Below, piece after piece: positions 1 through 7,392 of a stretch of 64,000 bases of DNA. Every line of letters starts with the position of its first letter. Position 1 is the stretch's first letter. The notes beneath the pieces are model-generated. The model had not been told where the DNA came from and did not search any database. It was given only the letters and a program-made list of their open reading frames with translations. The translations under genes were made by a program, and so were the position numbers. Source of the DNA: CAYOYK01 sp964408185 (GTDB taxonomy: Bacteria > Bacillota > Clostridia > Christensenellales > Aristaeellaceae). The DNA is taken from the NCBI GenBank assembly GCA_964408185.1, contig CAYOYK010000001.1, positions 1 through 64,000 on the forward strand. Direction: 5' to 3'.

Positions 1-522
1 CTGCCTCCCGTGTCCATCCTGACTCCCGAGCAGACCAAGTACTACTTCCTGTCCGGCTTTACCGCCAAGCTGGCCGGAACCGAGCGCGGCATCACCGAGC
101 CCACCCCCACCTTCTCCGCTTGCTTCGGTCAGGCCTTCCTTGAGCTGCACCCGACCAAGTACGCCGAGGAGCTGGTGAAAAAGATGGAGAAGAGCGGCGC
201 GAAGGCCTACCTCGTCAACACCGGCTGGAACGGCACCGGCAAGCGCATTTCCATCAAGGACACCCGCGGGATCATCGACGCGATCCTGAACGGCGATATC
301 CTCAAGGCCCCCACCAAAAAGATTCCCTATTTCGACTTTGAGGTGCCCACGGAGCTACCCGGCGTTGACTCGCACATTCTTGACCCGCGCGATACCTATG
401 CAGACGCTTCGGAATGGGACGCCAAGGCCAAGGATTTGGCTTCCCGCTTCGTGAAAAATTTTGCCAAGTACGAGGGCAACGCGTCCGGCAAGGCGCTGGT
501 CGCCGCCGGCCCCAAGGCGTAA
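1..522 (+). CDS. pckA: ATP-dependent phosphoenolpyruvate carboxykinase, C-terminal part
   Basis: The reading frame is open from the first base, so this is the last 173 codons of a gene that starts outside the window. ATP-type PEP carboxykinases convert oxaloacetate plus ATP to PEP, CO2 and ADP, or run in reverse in fermenting anaerobes; the enzyme is cytosolic. The visible part has the family signature block LTPEQ..YYFLSG.TAKLAGTERG close to the start, followed by PTPTFSACFGQAF and NTGWNGTG, all typical of the C-terminal domain of the ATP-dependent (not GTP-dependent) enzyme. It ends with TAA and is followed by a terminator, so it is the last gene of its transcript. The family assignment is firm. 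Only the N-terminal two thirds, with the kinase P-loop, cannot be seen. Confidence 0.95.
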   Translation: MPPVSILTPEQTKYYFLSGFTAKLAGTERGITEPTPTFSACFGQAFLELHPTKYAEELVKKMEKSGAKAYLVNTGWNGTGKRISIKDTRGIIDAILNGDILKAPTKKIPYFDFEVPTELPGVDSHILDPRDTYADASEWDAKAKDLASRFVKNFAKYEGNASGKALVAAGPKA

Positions 523-535
523 TCCAACGGTTTTT

Positions 536-593
536 GGCCCGACAGCAATGCTGTCGGGCCAAACTGCTATAAAAGCGGCTGTGCCGCTTTTTT
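536..593 (+). terminator. Double hairpin with U-tract after pckA
   Basis: The first perfect stem is 536-546 with 550-560 (11 bp, AAT loop). A second stem, 571-579 with 583-591, is followed by a run of T to 593. The second is a classical rho-independent terminator in the pckA direction; the first may assist it. Confidence 0.8.
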
Positions 594-595
594 GA

Positions 596-630
596 TGCAA
601 AACAGCCGACCGAAATCATTCGGTCGGCTG
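596..630 (-). terminator. Rho-independent terminator of rho
   Basis: An 11-bp stem (603-613 with 620-630) lies just beyond the rho stop codon. Read on the minus strand it is followed by TTTTGCATC. It sits back to back with the pckA terminator. Confidence 0.75.
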
Positions 631-637
631 CTTTGCG

Positions 638-2602
638 TTACTTCTTTTGCAGATAGCCGCTCTTTTCCCACAACACGATCCAATCCTTAAGCCGTCCAAA
701 CAGATCGGCGTTGCATTTGGTTTTCTCCATCATGCCGATCAGCTGCACAAGCGCCTCGCGGTTGGTGGTGGAGCCCAGCACGGTGCGAATGGCGCGCAGG
801 CCCTCCTGCTCCTGCTCGGTGAGCAGGCTGCCGTCCTTGCGGGTGCCGCTCTTTTGCAGGTTGATAATCGGGAACATGGGGTCGCCGGCCGCAGGAGCCT
901 CTAGGAAAAGCTCCATATTGGCCGTGCCCTTGAACTCCTCGTAGATGATATCATCCATGCGGGAGCCGGTTTCGACCGATATCGTCGCGATCATCGTCAG
1001 GCTGCCGCCGTCGCGGGTATTGCGGGCAGCGCCAAAGAAGCGCTTGGGCCGAACCAGCGCGGCGGGTGTGACCGTGTTGTTCATGACCCGTCCGCCCTGC
1101 ATCAGCGAGGCTTGATAGGCGCGCGTCAGCTTGGTCAGGCTGTCCAGCAGAATGACCACGTTCTTCTTGCTCTCCACAAGCCGCTCGGAGCGCTCCAGCA
1201 TTGTCTCGGCAATGCGAACTTGGTTTTCGGGCGCTTCGTCAAATGTGGATACGTATATCTCCGCGTCCACGGCGTCGCGGATCTCGGTGGCCTCCTCCGG
1301 CCGCACGTCGATGAGCAGCATCATCACATAGGCGGACTCGTCGTTCTTTTTGATTGCGACCGCCATGTCCTTGAGCAGAACGCTCTTGCCCGATTCCGGC
1401 GGCGCGATGATCATCGCCCGCTGGCCAAAGCCGATGGGCGCGATCAAATCGACAAGGCGGACGGGCATATTCTCGCTGCTGTTCTCGCTTTCCAGCGAAA
1501 TCCGCTTGTTCGGGTAGATGGGCGTAAGCTCCTCAAATGTAATGCGGTTTGGGTTTTCCTCCGGCTCCTGGCCGTTGACGGTCTCCACAAACAGGAGGGC
1601 GGCAAACTTGTCATAGTCCCGCTGGGGCCGCGAGCGCCCGGTTACATAGTCGCCCGTGCGCAGGCTGTACCGCCGAATCTGCGCCACGGACACATAGATA
1701 TCCCGTTTGCCGGGCAGCAGGGTTTGCGCGCGCAGGAAGCCGTAGCCGTCCGGCAAAATTTCCAGCACGCCGTTCACCGGGTCGCCCTCGCCCGCTTGCA
1801 GCATATCGGGGCGCTGTACGCCGTCATAGGGTTCGTCAAAGGAGGGATCGCGGGTCGGCTTGTACACCGAGCTGTTGTAATACGCGTCAGACGGGGCCTG
1901 CTGGGCCGGCGGGTTGTACGGCACCCGCTGCTGATAGCGCTGCTCCTGCCGGGGCGCGTTGCGATAGTAATCGTTCTGGCGCTGCGGCGCGGCGCGGTAG
2001 CCCAGCCGATAGCCCTCCATGCGAGGCGGCTGCTCCTGCGCGCGGCTCTGCGGCTGATAGGCCTCCTGTCGGGAGAAATCGGGCGGTACGCGCATAGGCT
2101 CCGCATCAGGCGCGGACTGCATATGGCTGGACTGCGGGCCGAAGCGCGTCGGCCCGGCGGGGCGCTGCTGCCACGCGGGCTGCTGCCGAGGCGCGGTTTG
2201 CGCGGACATGCGCGCCTGCCACGCAGACCGATTGGTCTGCGCGCGGAAGCCCTGATTTTCCTGCGCGGAGCGCTGCCCCCACGCGCCCGAATACTGTGAA
2301 CGCGGCGCGACGTTGGTTACGTCCGCGGCAAGCGCGGCGTTTTGCAAATCGCGGCTGATGTCGTCCAAGCTCTCGCCCATGTCGTTTTCCTCAGGCATGT
2401 CCGCTTCGGACGCCGCCTCCGTCTGCACAGGCATGTCCGCTTCGAGCGCCGCCTCCGTCTGCACAGACTGATCCGCCAGCGCCTCGGCCAACTTGTCAAC
2501 AATTCCCTCTTTGGAAATGCCGGCGCTGAGCTTGACGCCGTTCGCCTTGGCAATTTTACGCAGCTCAAGTACAGTCAGCGCCTGCAACTCAGTTTTTTGC
2601 AC
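638..2602 (-). CDS. rho: Transcription termination factor Rho with long disordered N-terminal insert
   Basis: This is the hexameric ATP-driven RNA translocase that ends transcription. The GTG start at 2602 is supported by an AAGGAGG site a few bases upstream. A Rho_N helical domain (residues 1-45) is followed by about 220 residues rich in Q, R, P, A and Y with no visible fold. The cold-shock RNA-binding domain begins near residue 275 (GVLEILPDGYGFLR). The ATPase core follows, with P-loop APPESGKS near 400 and Walker B VVILLDS near 485. At 654 residues it is well above the 420 of E. coli; Rho proteins with inserted disordered regions are known in some Clostridia, Actinobacteria and Bacteroidetes. 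The P-loop ends in GKS where E. coli has GKT. It is transcribed alone toward the pckA terminator. Confidence 0.97.
   Translation of the reverse strand: MQKTELQALTVLELRKIAKANGVKLSAGISKEGIVDKLAEALADQSVQTEAALEADMPVQTEAASEADMPEENDMGESLDDISRDLQNAALAADVTNVAPRSQYSGAWGQRSAQENQGFRAQTNRSAWQARMSAQTAPRQQPAWQQRPAGPTRFGPQSSHMQSAPDAEPMRVPPDFSRQEAYQPQSRAQEQPPRMEGYRLGYRAAPQRQNDYYRNAPRQEQRYQQRVPYNPPAQQAPSDAYYNSSVYKPTRDPSFDEPYDGVQRPDMLQAGEGDPVNGVLEILPDGYGFLRAQTLLPGKRDIYVSVAQIRRYSLRTGDYVTGRSRPQRDYDKFAALLFVETVNGQEPEENPNRITFEELTPIYPNKRISLESENSSENMPVRLVDLIAPIGFGQRAMIIAPPESGKSVLLKDMAVAIKKNDESAYVMMLLIDVRPEEATEIRDAVDAEIYVSTFDEAPENQVRIAETMLERSERLVESKKNVVILLDSLTKLTRAYQASLMQGGRVMNNTVTPAALVRPKRFFGAARNTRDGGSLTMIATISVETGSRMDDIIYEEFKGTANMELFLEAPAAGDPMFPIINLQKSGTRKDGSLLTEQEQEGLRAIRTVLGSTTNREALVQLIGMMEKTKCNADLFGRLKDWIVLWEKSGYLQKK
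2392..2463. repeat. Two tandem 36-bp units inside rho
   Basis: Positions 2392-2427 and 2428-2463 are near-identical in-frame copies. They encode two 12-residue units, VQTEAA(L/S)EADMP, at the start of the disordered Rho insert. This is a recent in-frame duplication in an acidic linker. Confidence 0.85.
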
Positions 2603-2745
2603 AGGAAACCCTCCTTGTCAATGTGGGTCAGCACAGCTTTGCTTCGGCCGCCGAGAGGCGCGGCCTGCCTATCAATGAATCGACTTATCCGGAATATGAT
2701 ACCATGTTGATCTAAACAGTGTGTGAACGGCGTGTGAAAGTTGCG

Positions 2746-3738
2746 TTATTTTCGTGCAATCACAACGTCGCGGTTGACGGCCTGCTCCACCCAATGGGCA
2801 AAGTCGCAAAAAGGCGGCTCCTCAAGCGGCTCAAGTCCGGCGCTTTGCAGCGCATGGGTCACCGTCTCGCGCGGCAGCGTGTAGATGTTGAACGCCAGCC
2901 CGACGGCCCCGCCCTCCCGCAGGGCGGTTGCCAGCGACGGCGCCAGCTCCCGCAGGGTGCGCTCCAGCGTGGACATCGCTCCGTGTTCGCTGGGAGCATG
3001 CTGCACGCCATAGGGCAAATCCGTCACGATCAGATGGCATCCCTCGCGCTTGAGCAGAGGCCCGGCCAGCGCAGCCTCCGCGTGCCAAAGCCGAAGCGAC
3101 AGCGGCGGGGCGGCGTCCGCCAGCACAAAGCGCGTTTCGCGTACCGGGCCGCGCTTTGGCAGCGTGAGCGAGGCTTCCTCCCGCCGGTGCTTGCGGCGGT
3201 GAAATTGCAGGTATCGGCTCAAATAGGTATCCGCCTCATGCAAGGCCTTATCGTCCGAGTCCATGCCGATCGCGTTCTCACCCTGCGCCCACGCGCAAAA
3301 CAGGCCGGTACCGCGTCCGCACATGGGGTCAAGCACCGTCAGCGGGCCGGGTGAATCCGCAAATCTGCTGGCCGCGCGGGTGCAGTTGAGCAGCAACGCC
3401 GAAAAATCGGCGTTCGTTTTGCCCTTGTACTTGAGGGCCTGGGACAGGTCTGCGCCAATCGGCCCATCGCCGTCCAGCTTGATTGGCTCCAAGCGGCCGT
3501 CCGCCCACCGTCCGGCAAGGCAGACCGAGGAATGCCTGCTGACCTTGCGCCAAAGCGCGTCGTCCATTTGCTCGCGGGAAAATACGAGAAACGGGTAGCC
3601 CTCTATCTCCTGTACCCGGCAGTCGTCCGCCGGACAAGCCTGATGCAGGAGGCACCGCAATTCAGCAAGCGCCAGCTTACGCAAGGATTCATTGTAGCGC
3701 GCATTGGCATGCGGCTTGATTAGCAAAGCGTAGTCCAC
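2746..3738 (-). CDS. TRM11-like SAM-dependent RNA methyltransferase
   Basis: Class I SAM methyltransferase of 330 residues. The N-terminal 110 residues (MDYALLIKPHANARYNES..) resemble the substrate-binding half of TRM11/THUMP-type enzymes but are divergent. The SAM-binding motif LDPMCGRGTGLF lies near residue 145, and the catalytic-loop equivalent is TDLPYGVQ near 240, where the family usually has (D/N)PPY. Known relatives methylate guanosine N2 in tRNA or rRNA; the exact target here cannot be told. A GTG start at 3738 is chosen because a GGAAGG-like site lies 8-13 bases upstream and the family N-terminus aligns there. It stands between rho and rpsU, both on the same strand, separated from rpsU by a terminator. 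Confidence 0.8.
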   Translation of the reverse strand: MDYALLIKPHANARYNESLRKLALAELRCLLHQACPADDCRVQEIEGYPFLVFSREQMDDALWRKVSRHSSVCLAGRWADGRLEPIKLDGDGPIGADLSQALKYKGKTNADFSALLLNCTRAASRFADSPGPLTVLDPMCGRGTGLFCAWAQGENAIGMDSDDKALHEADTYLSRYLQFHRRKHRREEASLTLPKRGPVRETRFVLADAAPPLSLRLWHAEAALAGPLLKREGCHLIVTDLPYGVQHAPSEHGAMSTLERTLRELAPSLATALREGGAVGLAFNIYTLPRETVTHALQSAGLEPLEEPPFCDFAHWVEQAVNRDVVIARK

Positions 3739-3874
3739 TGTTCCCAGCCTTCCAAAGAGAGTTGAGGCGTACCGCCCATTTCTAGCTGCATCGTATCACA
3801 ATCTCGGCCGGATTGCAAGCAAACAGCGGTCAAAACGCTTAGCTACTTTTGTCGAAGCCTGTCGGCCGCATAAC

Positions 3875-3906
3875 AAAACCCGCCCCCCGGAATACCGGGA
3901 GGCGGG
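3875..3906 (-). terminator. Terminator of rpsU
   Basis: A 12-bp GC-rich stem (3879-3890 with 3895-3906, AATA loop) lies 13 bases past the rpsU stop. On the minus strand it runs into TTTTG. Confidence 0.8.
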
Positions 3907-3918
3907 AGCCTTGCGAAA

Positions 3919-4092
3919 TCAGTACTTGCGCTTACGCGCGGCCTCTGCTTTCTTTTTGCGTTTGACGCTGGGCTTTTCATAATGCTCGCGCTTGCGAGCT
4001 TCTGCCAAAACGCCTGTGCGAGCGCATTGTCTCTTAAACCGTTTCAGAGCGCTTTCCAGGGATTCGTTTTCGCGGATGCGTACCTCGGACAC
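3919..4092 (-). CDS. rpsU: 30S ribosomal protein S21
   Basis: A 57-residue basic protein starting MSEVRIRENESLESALKRF, the standard bS21 N-terminus, and ending in a lysine/arginine-rich tail (KRKKKAEAARKRKY). S21 binds the 30S platform near the anti-Shine-Dalgarno end of 16S rRNA and helps start translation. The start is GTG at 4092, preceded at good distance by GGGAGGG. It is monocistronic: a near-perfect promoter lies 80 bases upstream and a strong terminator directly downstream. Length and sequence match the family; no anomaly apart from the GTG start. Confidence 0.96.
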   Translation of the reverse strand: MSEVRIRENESLESALKRFKRQCARTGVLAEARKREHYEKPSVKRKKKAEAARKRKY

Positions 4093-4171
4093 TGTTATCC
4101 CTCCCTTCGCTCATCTCGCCTCACCATGTGCAGGTTGCCCCGCATAACAGACAGATGGCGACCGTATGGCT

Positions 4172-4200
4172 ATTATATCGCCTAACCCTGATTCCGTCAA
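4172..4200 (-). promoter_or_regulatory. Sigma-A promoter of rpsU
   Basis: Read on the minus strand: -35 TTGACG (4195-4200), 17-bp spacer, -10 TATAAT (4172-4177). This gives an mRNA leader of about 70 bases before the rpsU GTG. Confidence 0.85.
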
Positions 4201-4340
4201 CAGGAAAATGCAAAGTTATTGCAACCGCTCAATGGCAAATCGCATTCCGTGCCCCAACCCGTCCGTCGGCCCCGCCGATAGCGAGGCAATCCGGCAAGCC
4301 TTGACGGGCGGGGTTTCCCCTTGATTTCATTCCGTCCCGC

Positions 4341-4379
4341 AAATGAAAGATATCATTTTATGGGTGTTTGGTGTATACT
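4341..4379 (+). promoter_or_regulatory. Candidate tup promoter with inverted repeat
   Basis: A -10 box TATACT lies at 4374-4379 with no good -35. Where the -35 should be there is an inverted repeat AAATGA-N6-TCATTT (4341-4346, 4353-4358). This is compatible with a regulator site for a tungstate- or molybdate-responsive protein, but no known consensus was recognised. The predicted start, near 4386, falls just before the structured leader. Confidence 0.4.
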
Positions 4380-4389
4380 GTCCTTGATT

Positions 4390-4504
4390 GCAAAGCACGC
4401 CGCAGAAAGCCCTTTCTCTGCGATCCATACAGGGGGATTCAGCGGACGAACTGGTTCCCCGCGTTTGAGAGCGTCGGATTCATCGGGCGGCGCGCTTGTT
4501 TTGC
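4390..4504 (+). ncRNA. Candidate structured 5' leader of the tup operon
   Basis: Bases 4390-4403 can pair with 4487-4504 (about 13 pairs with one mismatch and a four-base bulge), closing a domain. It contains a hairpin at 4401-4422 and another near 4431-4460 (GGGG..CAG with CTG..CCCC). The closing helix begins a few bases after the likely transcription start and ends 12 bases before the tupA ribosome site, as in many riboswitches. No known family was recognised, and GC-rich DNA folds easily, so this is a candidate only. The rest of the 4201-4532 gap shows no coding sequence. Confidence 0.35.
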
Positions 4505-4532
4505 ACAGCAACAACAAAGGAGAACATACGGC

Positions 4533-5492
4533 ATGAAAAAGCTATTGGCTATTCTTCTGGGGCTGACGCTTGTTTTGACCATGCAGGCGGCTTGCCTTGC
4601 GGAAACCGCCGCCGTGGACACGAAGATTCTCAAGGAAGCCGACGACAGCATGATCAACACCTATACGGTCATCGCCGTCAGCCCCGACGCTCCCTTCGCC
4701 GATGAAAACGGAGCCTTGGTCCCGGACGTGGCGATCAACGCTGCCGGGGCGGACGCTCTGATGCACTGGCTGCTGTCGGACGAGGCGCTGACGCTCGCGG
4801 CCGATTACGGCGTAGCCGAGTATGGCGATTCGCTCTTCTATGTCAAGGATGACGCGCCCCGTTACGCGGGTGAGATCGCCCCGGCGACGGAGGACAGCAA
4901 GGTGATCCGTCTGTCCACCACCACGTCTGTGAACGACTCCGGCCTGCTTGGGGCGCTGCTTCCTGTGTTTGAGCAGACCTACGGCTACACCGTAGAGGTG
5001 CAGTCCGCCGGAACCGGCAAGGCGATCGCCGCCGCGCAATACGGCAATGCAGACCTGATTCTCGTCCACGCCAAGGCCAAGGAGACCGACTTTGTGGACG
5101 CTGGCTTTGCGCGCGTTGTAGACGGCTTTGAGGCGGAGCGCGTATCCTTCCTGTACAACTACTTTGTGCTCTGCGGCCCTTCCGCCGATCCGGCGGGCGT
5201 GGCGGCCAGCGCCACCGTTCTTGACGCCTTCCAAGCGATTGCGGACGGCAAGTATCCCTTCATCAGCCGCGGGGACGGCTCCGGCACGCACGCCAAGGAG
5301 CTTGCCCTCTGGCCCAAGGAGCTTGGCATCACCGAGGACGCCGCGTCCTTTGTTGACTACGCCGACTGGTACACCTCCGCAAACGCCGGCATGGGCGCTT
5401 GCTTGGTGATGGCGGAGCAGCTGCACGCCTACATTCTTACGGACAAGGCGACATTCCTCACGTTTGTCGCCAACGGCGGCGTGATCGAGTAA
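4533..5492 (+). CDS. tupA: Tungstate-binding protein TupA, circularly permuted
   Basis: Secreted substrate-binding component of a tungstate ABC importer. The start at 4533 follows AAAGGAGA and gives a signal peptide (MKKLLAILLGLTLVL.., cleavage around residues 23-27). The TupA signature STTTSVNDSGLL begins at residue 128 instead of directly after the signal peptide, followed by SAGTGKAI, ADLILVHA, FISRGDGSGTH and ANAGMGACL. The protein stops at residue 319, just after ILTDKATF. The segment that ends ordinary TupA proteins (EGD..L.N.Y.VI..NP...A..F..W..S.E.....LF) is found at residues 31-104, in front of the core. All parts are present but the order is circularly permuted. The gene heads an operon with tupB and tupC. 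Tungstate over molybdate is inferred from the TTTS motif and the AOR neighbour. Confidence 0.9.
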   Translation: MKKLLAILLGLTLVLTMQAACLAETAAVDTKILKEADDSMINTYTVIAVSPDAPFADENGALVPDVAINAAGADALMHWLLSDEALTLAADYGVAEYGDSLFYVKDDAPRYAGEIAPATEDSKVIRLSTTTSVNDSGLLGALLPVFEQTYGYTVEVQSAGTGKAIAAAQYGNADLILVHAKAKETDFVDAGFARVVDGFEAERVSFLYNYFVLCGPSADPAGVAASATVLDAFQAIADGKYPFISRGDGSGTHAKELALWPKELGITEDAASFVDYADWYTSANAGMGACLVMAEQLHAYILTDKATFLTFVANGGVIE

Positions 5493-5550
5493 CCCATTCT
5501 GCGCGGCGGGGCAACCGCGTCCCGTCGCTCGCCCGTATGGAGGCAACGGC

Positions 5551-6237
5551 ATGGCGACAGCGCTGCAAAAGGCGATCGAGCTGATACTCAGCGGCGATCG
5601 GGAGCTGGGCAATATCCTCTTCGTGACGGCGAGGATGAGCTTGTGCAGCTCCCTTGTCGCCCTGCTGTTGGGCGTTCCCATCGGCATCTGGCTGGGCGCG
5701 TGCCGCTTCCGGGGCAGGCAGGCGCTGCTGGTGATCAACCGCACGCTGATGGGCATGCCGCCCGTGGTCTGCGGGCTGCTGTTCTACATGCTGTTTTCCG
5801 GGGTCGGCCCCTTCCGGCATATGCGGCTCCTCTTTACGGTTCCCATCATGATTGTGGCGCAAGTCGTGCTGATTACGCCGCTGATCGCGGTCAGCATAGA
5901 GACCAACGTAACGCCCGTCGCGCCGATCATCCGCGAAACGGCGCGCGGAATCGGCCTGCGCGGGCTCCGGGTTTTTCGGCTGCTGCTGGACGAGAGCGTC
6001 TACCCCATCTTCTCGGCTTATTTGCTGGCGTTTGCGCGGGCCATCGCGGAGGTGGGCGCGGTATCGATGGTCGGCGGGGCAATCGCGTGGAAAACAAACG
6101 TGATGACCACCGCCATCATGCAGTATACCAACCGGGGCAACTTTTCGCTTGGCATCGCGCTGGGGCTGATTCTCATGGCGCTGTCGCTGCTTGTCAACGC
6201 GCTGATGGCCCTCCTGCAAAGGAGGCTGGCCCGATGA
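5551..6237 (+). CDS. tupB: Tungstate ABC transporter permease TupB
   Basis: A 228-residue integral membrane protein with about five or six hydrophobic segments and the ABC permease EAA-type loop (ETARGIGLRGLRVFRLLLDES, about residues 128-148) that docks on the ATPase. Sequence features such as GIWLGACRF, INRTLMGMPPVVCGLLFY and AEVGAVSMVGGAI are typical of the TupB/WtpB-like permeases for tungstate. The ATG at 5551 follows TGGAGG. It is 58 bases after tupA and overlaps tupC by four bases (ATGA), so the two are translationally coupled. It forms the membrane channel through which the oxyanion delivered by TupA enters the cell. Confidence 0.93.
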   Translation: MATALQKAIELILSGDRELGNILFVTARMSLCSSLVALLLGVPIGIWLGACRFRGRQALLVINRTLMGMPPVVCGLLFYMLFSGVGPFRHMRLLFTVPIMIVAQVVLITPLIAVSIETNVTPVAPIIRETARGIGLRGLRVFRLLLDESVYPIFSAYLLAFARAIAEVGAVSMVGGAIAWKTNVMTTAIMQYTNRGNFSLGIALGLILMALSLLVNALMALLQRRLAR

Positions 6238-6917
6238 ACACATATGCCTTTACCAAGACATTTGGCGATACGCCCGCGCTGCGAATGCCGGCCCTTGAGC
6301 TGGCGGCGGGGCGCGTTTGCGCGGTGATCGGCGCAAACGGCAGCGGCAAGAGCACGCTGGCGCGGGTTCTGGCCGGGGTTCTCGCGGCGGACGGAAATTC
6401 CCGCCCGCTGAAGGCCGCGGCGACCGTCGGCTACATGCCGCAGAAAAGCTACGCGTTCCGCATGTCCGTGCGCAAGAACATCCTGCTGGCGGGCGACGAC
6501 GCGGCCCGCGCGGACGAGCTGATGCGCTCGCTGCGGATGGACGCGCTGGCTGACCGCCGCGCGACGTCGCTCTCCGGCGGCGAAACGGCGCGCATGGCGC
6601 TCGCGCGCGTGCTCCTGCGGCCCTGCGAGCTGTTGATACTGGACGAGCCGACGGCCTCGATGGACGTGGAAGCCACCCTTTTGGCGGAAAGTCTCATCCG
6701 GCGCGCCTGCAAGGAGACGGGCTGCGCGCTCCTGCTGGTGACGCACAGCCTGCAGCAGGCAAGGCGCGTTGCGGACGACGCGCTGTTCCTCTATCGCGGA
6801 GAGCTGGCGGAGCGGGGCCCGGCCGCCGACGTGCTCCATACGCCGGAAGATCCGCGTACGCGCCAGTTCCTTGATTTTTACGGCGAGAGCGCCGGGGAGG
6901 TATCGCATGCCCTTTAG
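6234..6917 (+). CDS. tupC: Tungstate ABC transporter ATP-binding protein TupC
   Basis: A compact ABC ATPase of 227 residues powering tungstate uptake. Visible motifs in order: Walker A GANGSGKSTL, Q-loop YMPQKS, signature LSGGE, Walker B LLILDEP, and H-loop VTHS. It lacks the C-terminal regulatory TOBE/MOP domain found in ModC, as expected for TupC. The start is the ATG overlapping the tupB stop (ATGA at 6234). The 3' end overlaps moaC by 11 bases, tying uptake to cofactor synthesis in one transcript. Confidence 0.92.
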   Translation: MNTYAFTKTFGDTPALRMPALELAAGRVCAVIGANGSGKSTLARVLAGVLAADGNSRPLKAAATVGYMPQKSYAFRMSVRKNILLAGDDAARADELMRSLRMDALADRRATSLSGGETARMALARVLLRPCELLILDEPTASMDVEATLLAESLIRRACKETGCALLLVTHSLQQARRVADDALFLYRGELAERGPAADVLHTPEDPRTRQFLDFYGESAGEVSHAL

Positions 6918-7392
6918 CCATTTGGATGAACGCGGAAACGCCGTTATGGTGGATGTTACGGACAAGGCGGTCACAAGCCGCCAAGCCACGGCATGCGGCC
7001 GCATCCGCATGAGCGAGGATTGCTTCCGCGCCGTGCGGGGGGAAGCCCTGCCCAAGGGCGATGTGCTCGCGGCGGCGCGTGTGGCGGGCATCATGGCCGC
7101 CAAGCGGACGGCGGAGCTGATCCCGCTGTGCCATATCCTCTGCCTGACGAAGTGCGGCGTGGACTTTCTCCTTCACGAGGATACGCGCGAGGCCGAGGCG
7201 ATCTGCACCGTCCGCTGCGAAGGTAAGACCGGCGTGGAGATGGAGGCGCTCACGGGCGCGACCGTGGCGCTGCTGACGGTGTACGACATGTGCAAGGCGC
7301 TGGACAAGCGCATGGTCATCGGCGATGTGCATCTGGTGGAGAAGCGCGGCGGCAAAAGCGGTGATTTTGCCTTTGAGGCCGACCATGCTTGA
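6907..7392 (+). CDS. moaC: Cyclic pyranopterin monophosphate synthase MoaC
   Basis: MoaC rearranges the 3',8-cyclo-GTP made by MoaA into cyclic pyranopterin monophosphate, the first stable intermediate of the molybdenum/tungsten cofactor. The 161-residue protein has the full set of family motifs: MVDVTDKAVTSRQATA, KGDVL.AARVAGIMAAKRT.ELIPLCH, GVEMEALTGATVALLTVYDMCKA.D, and the C-terminal EKRGGKSGDF. The start at 6907 lies inside tupC and follows GGGGAGG. The end overlaps moaA by 8 bases. Length is as usual for bacterial MoaC. Confidence 0.96.
   Translation: MPFSHLDERGNAVMVDVTDKAVTSRQATACGRIRMSEDCFRAVRGEALPKGDVLAAARVAGIMAAKRTAELIPLCHILCLTKCGVDFLLHEDTREAEAICTVRCEGKTGVEMEALTGATVALLTVYDMCKALDKRMVIGDVHLVEKRGGKSGDFAFEADHA

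Noticed and set aside
4368..4532. Longer TupA starting at 4368
   Set aside because: The upstream 55 codons have no ribosome site and would bury the signal peptide; the ATG at 4533 follows AAAGGAGA.
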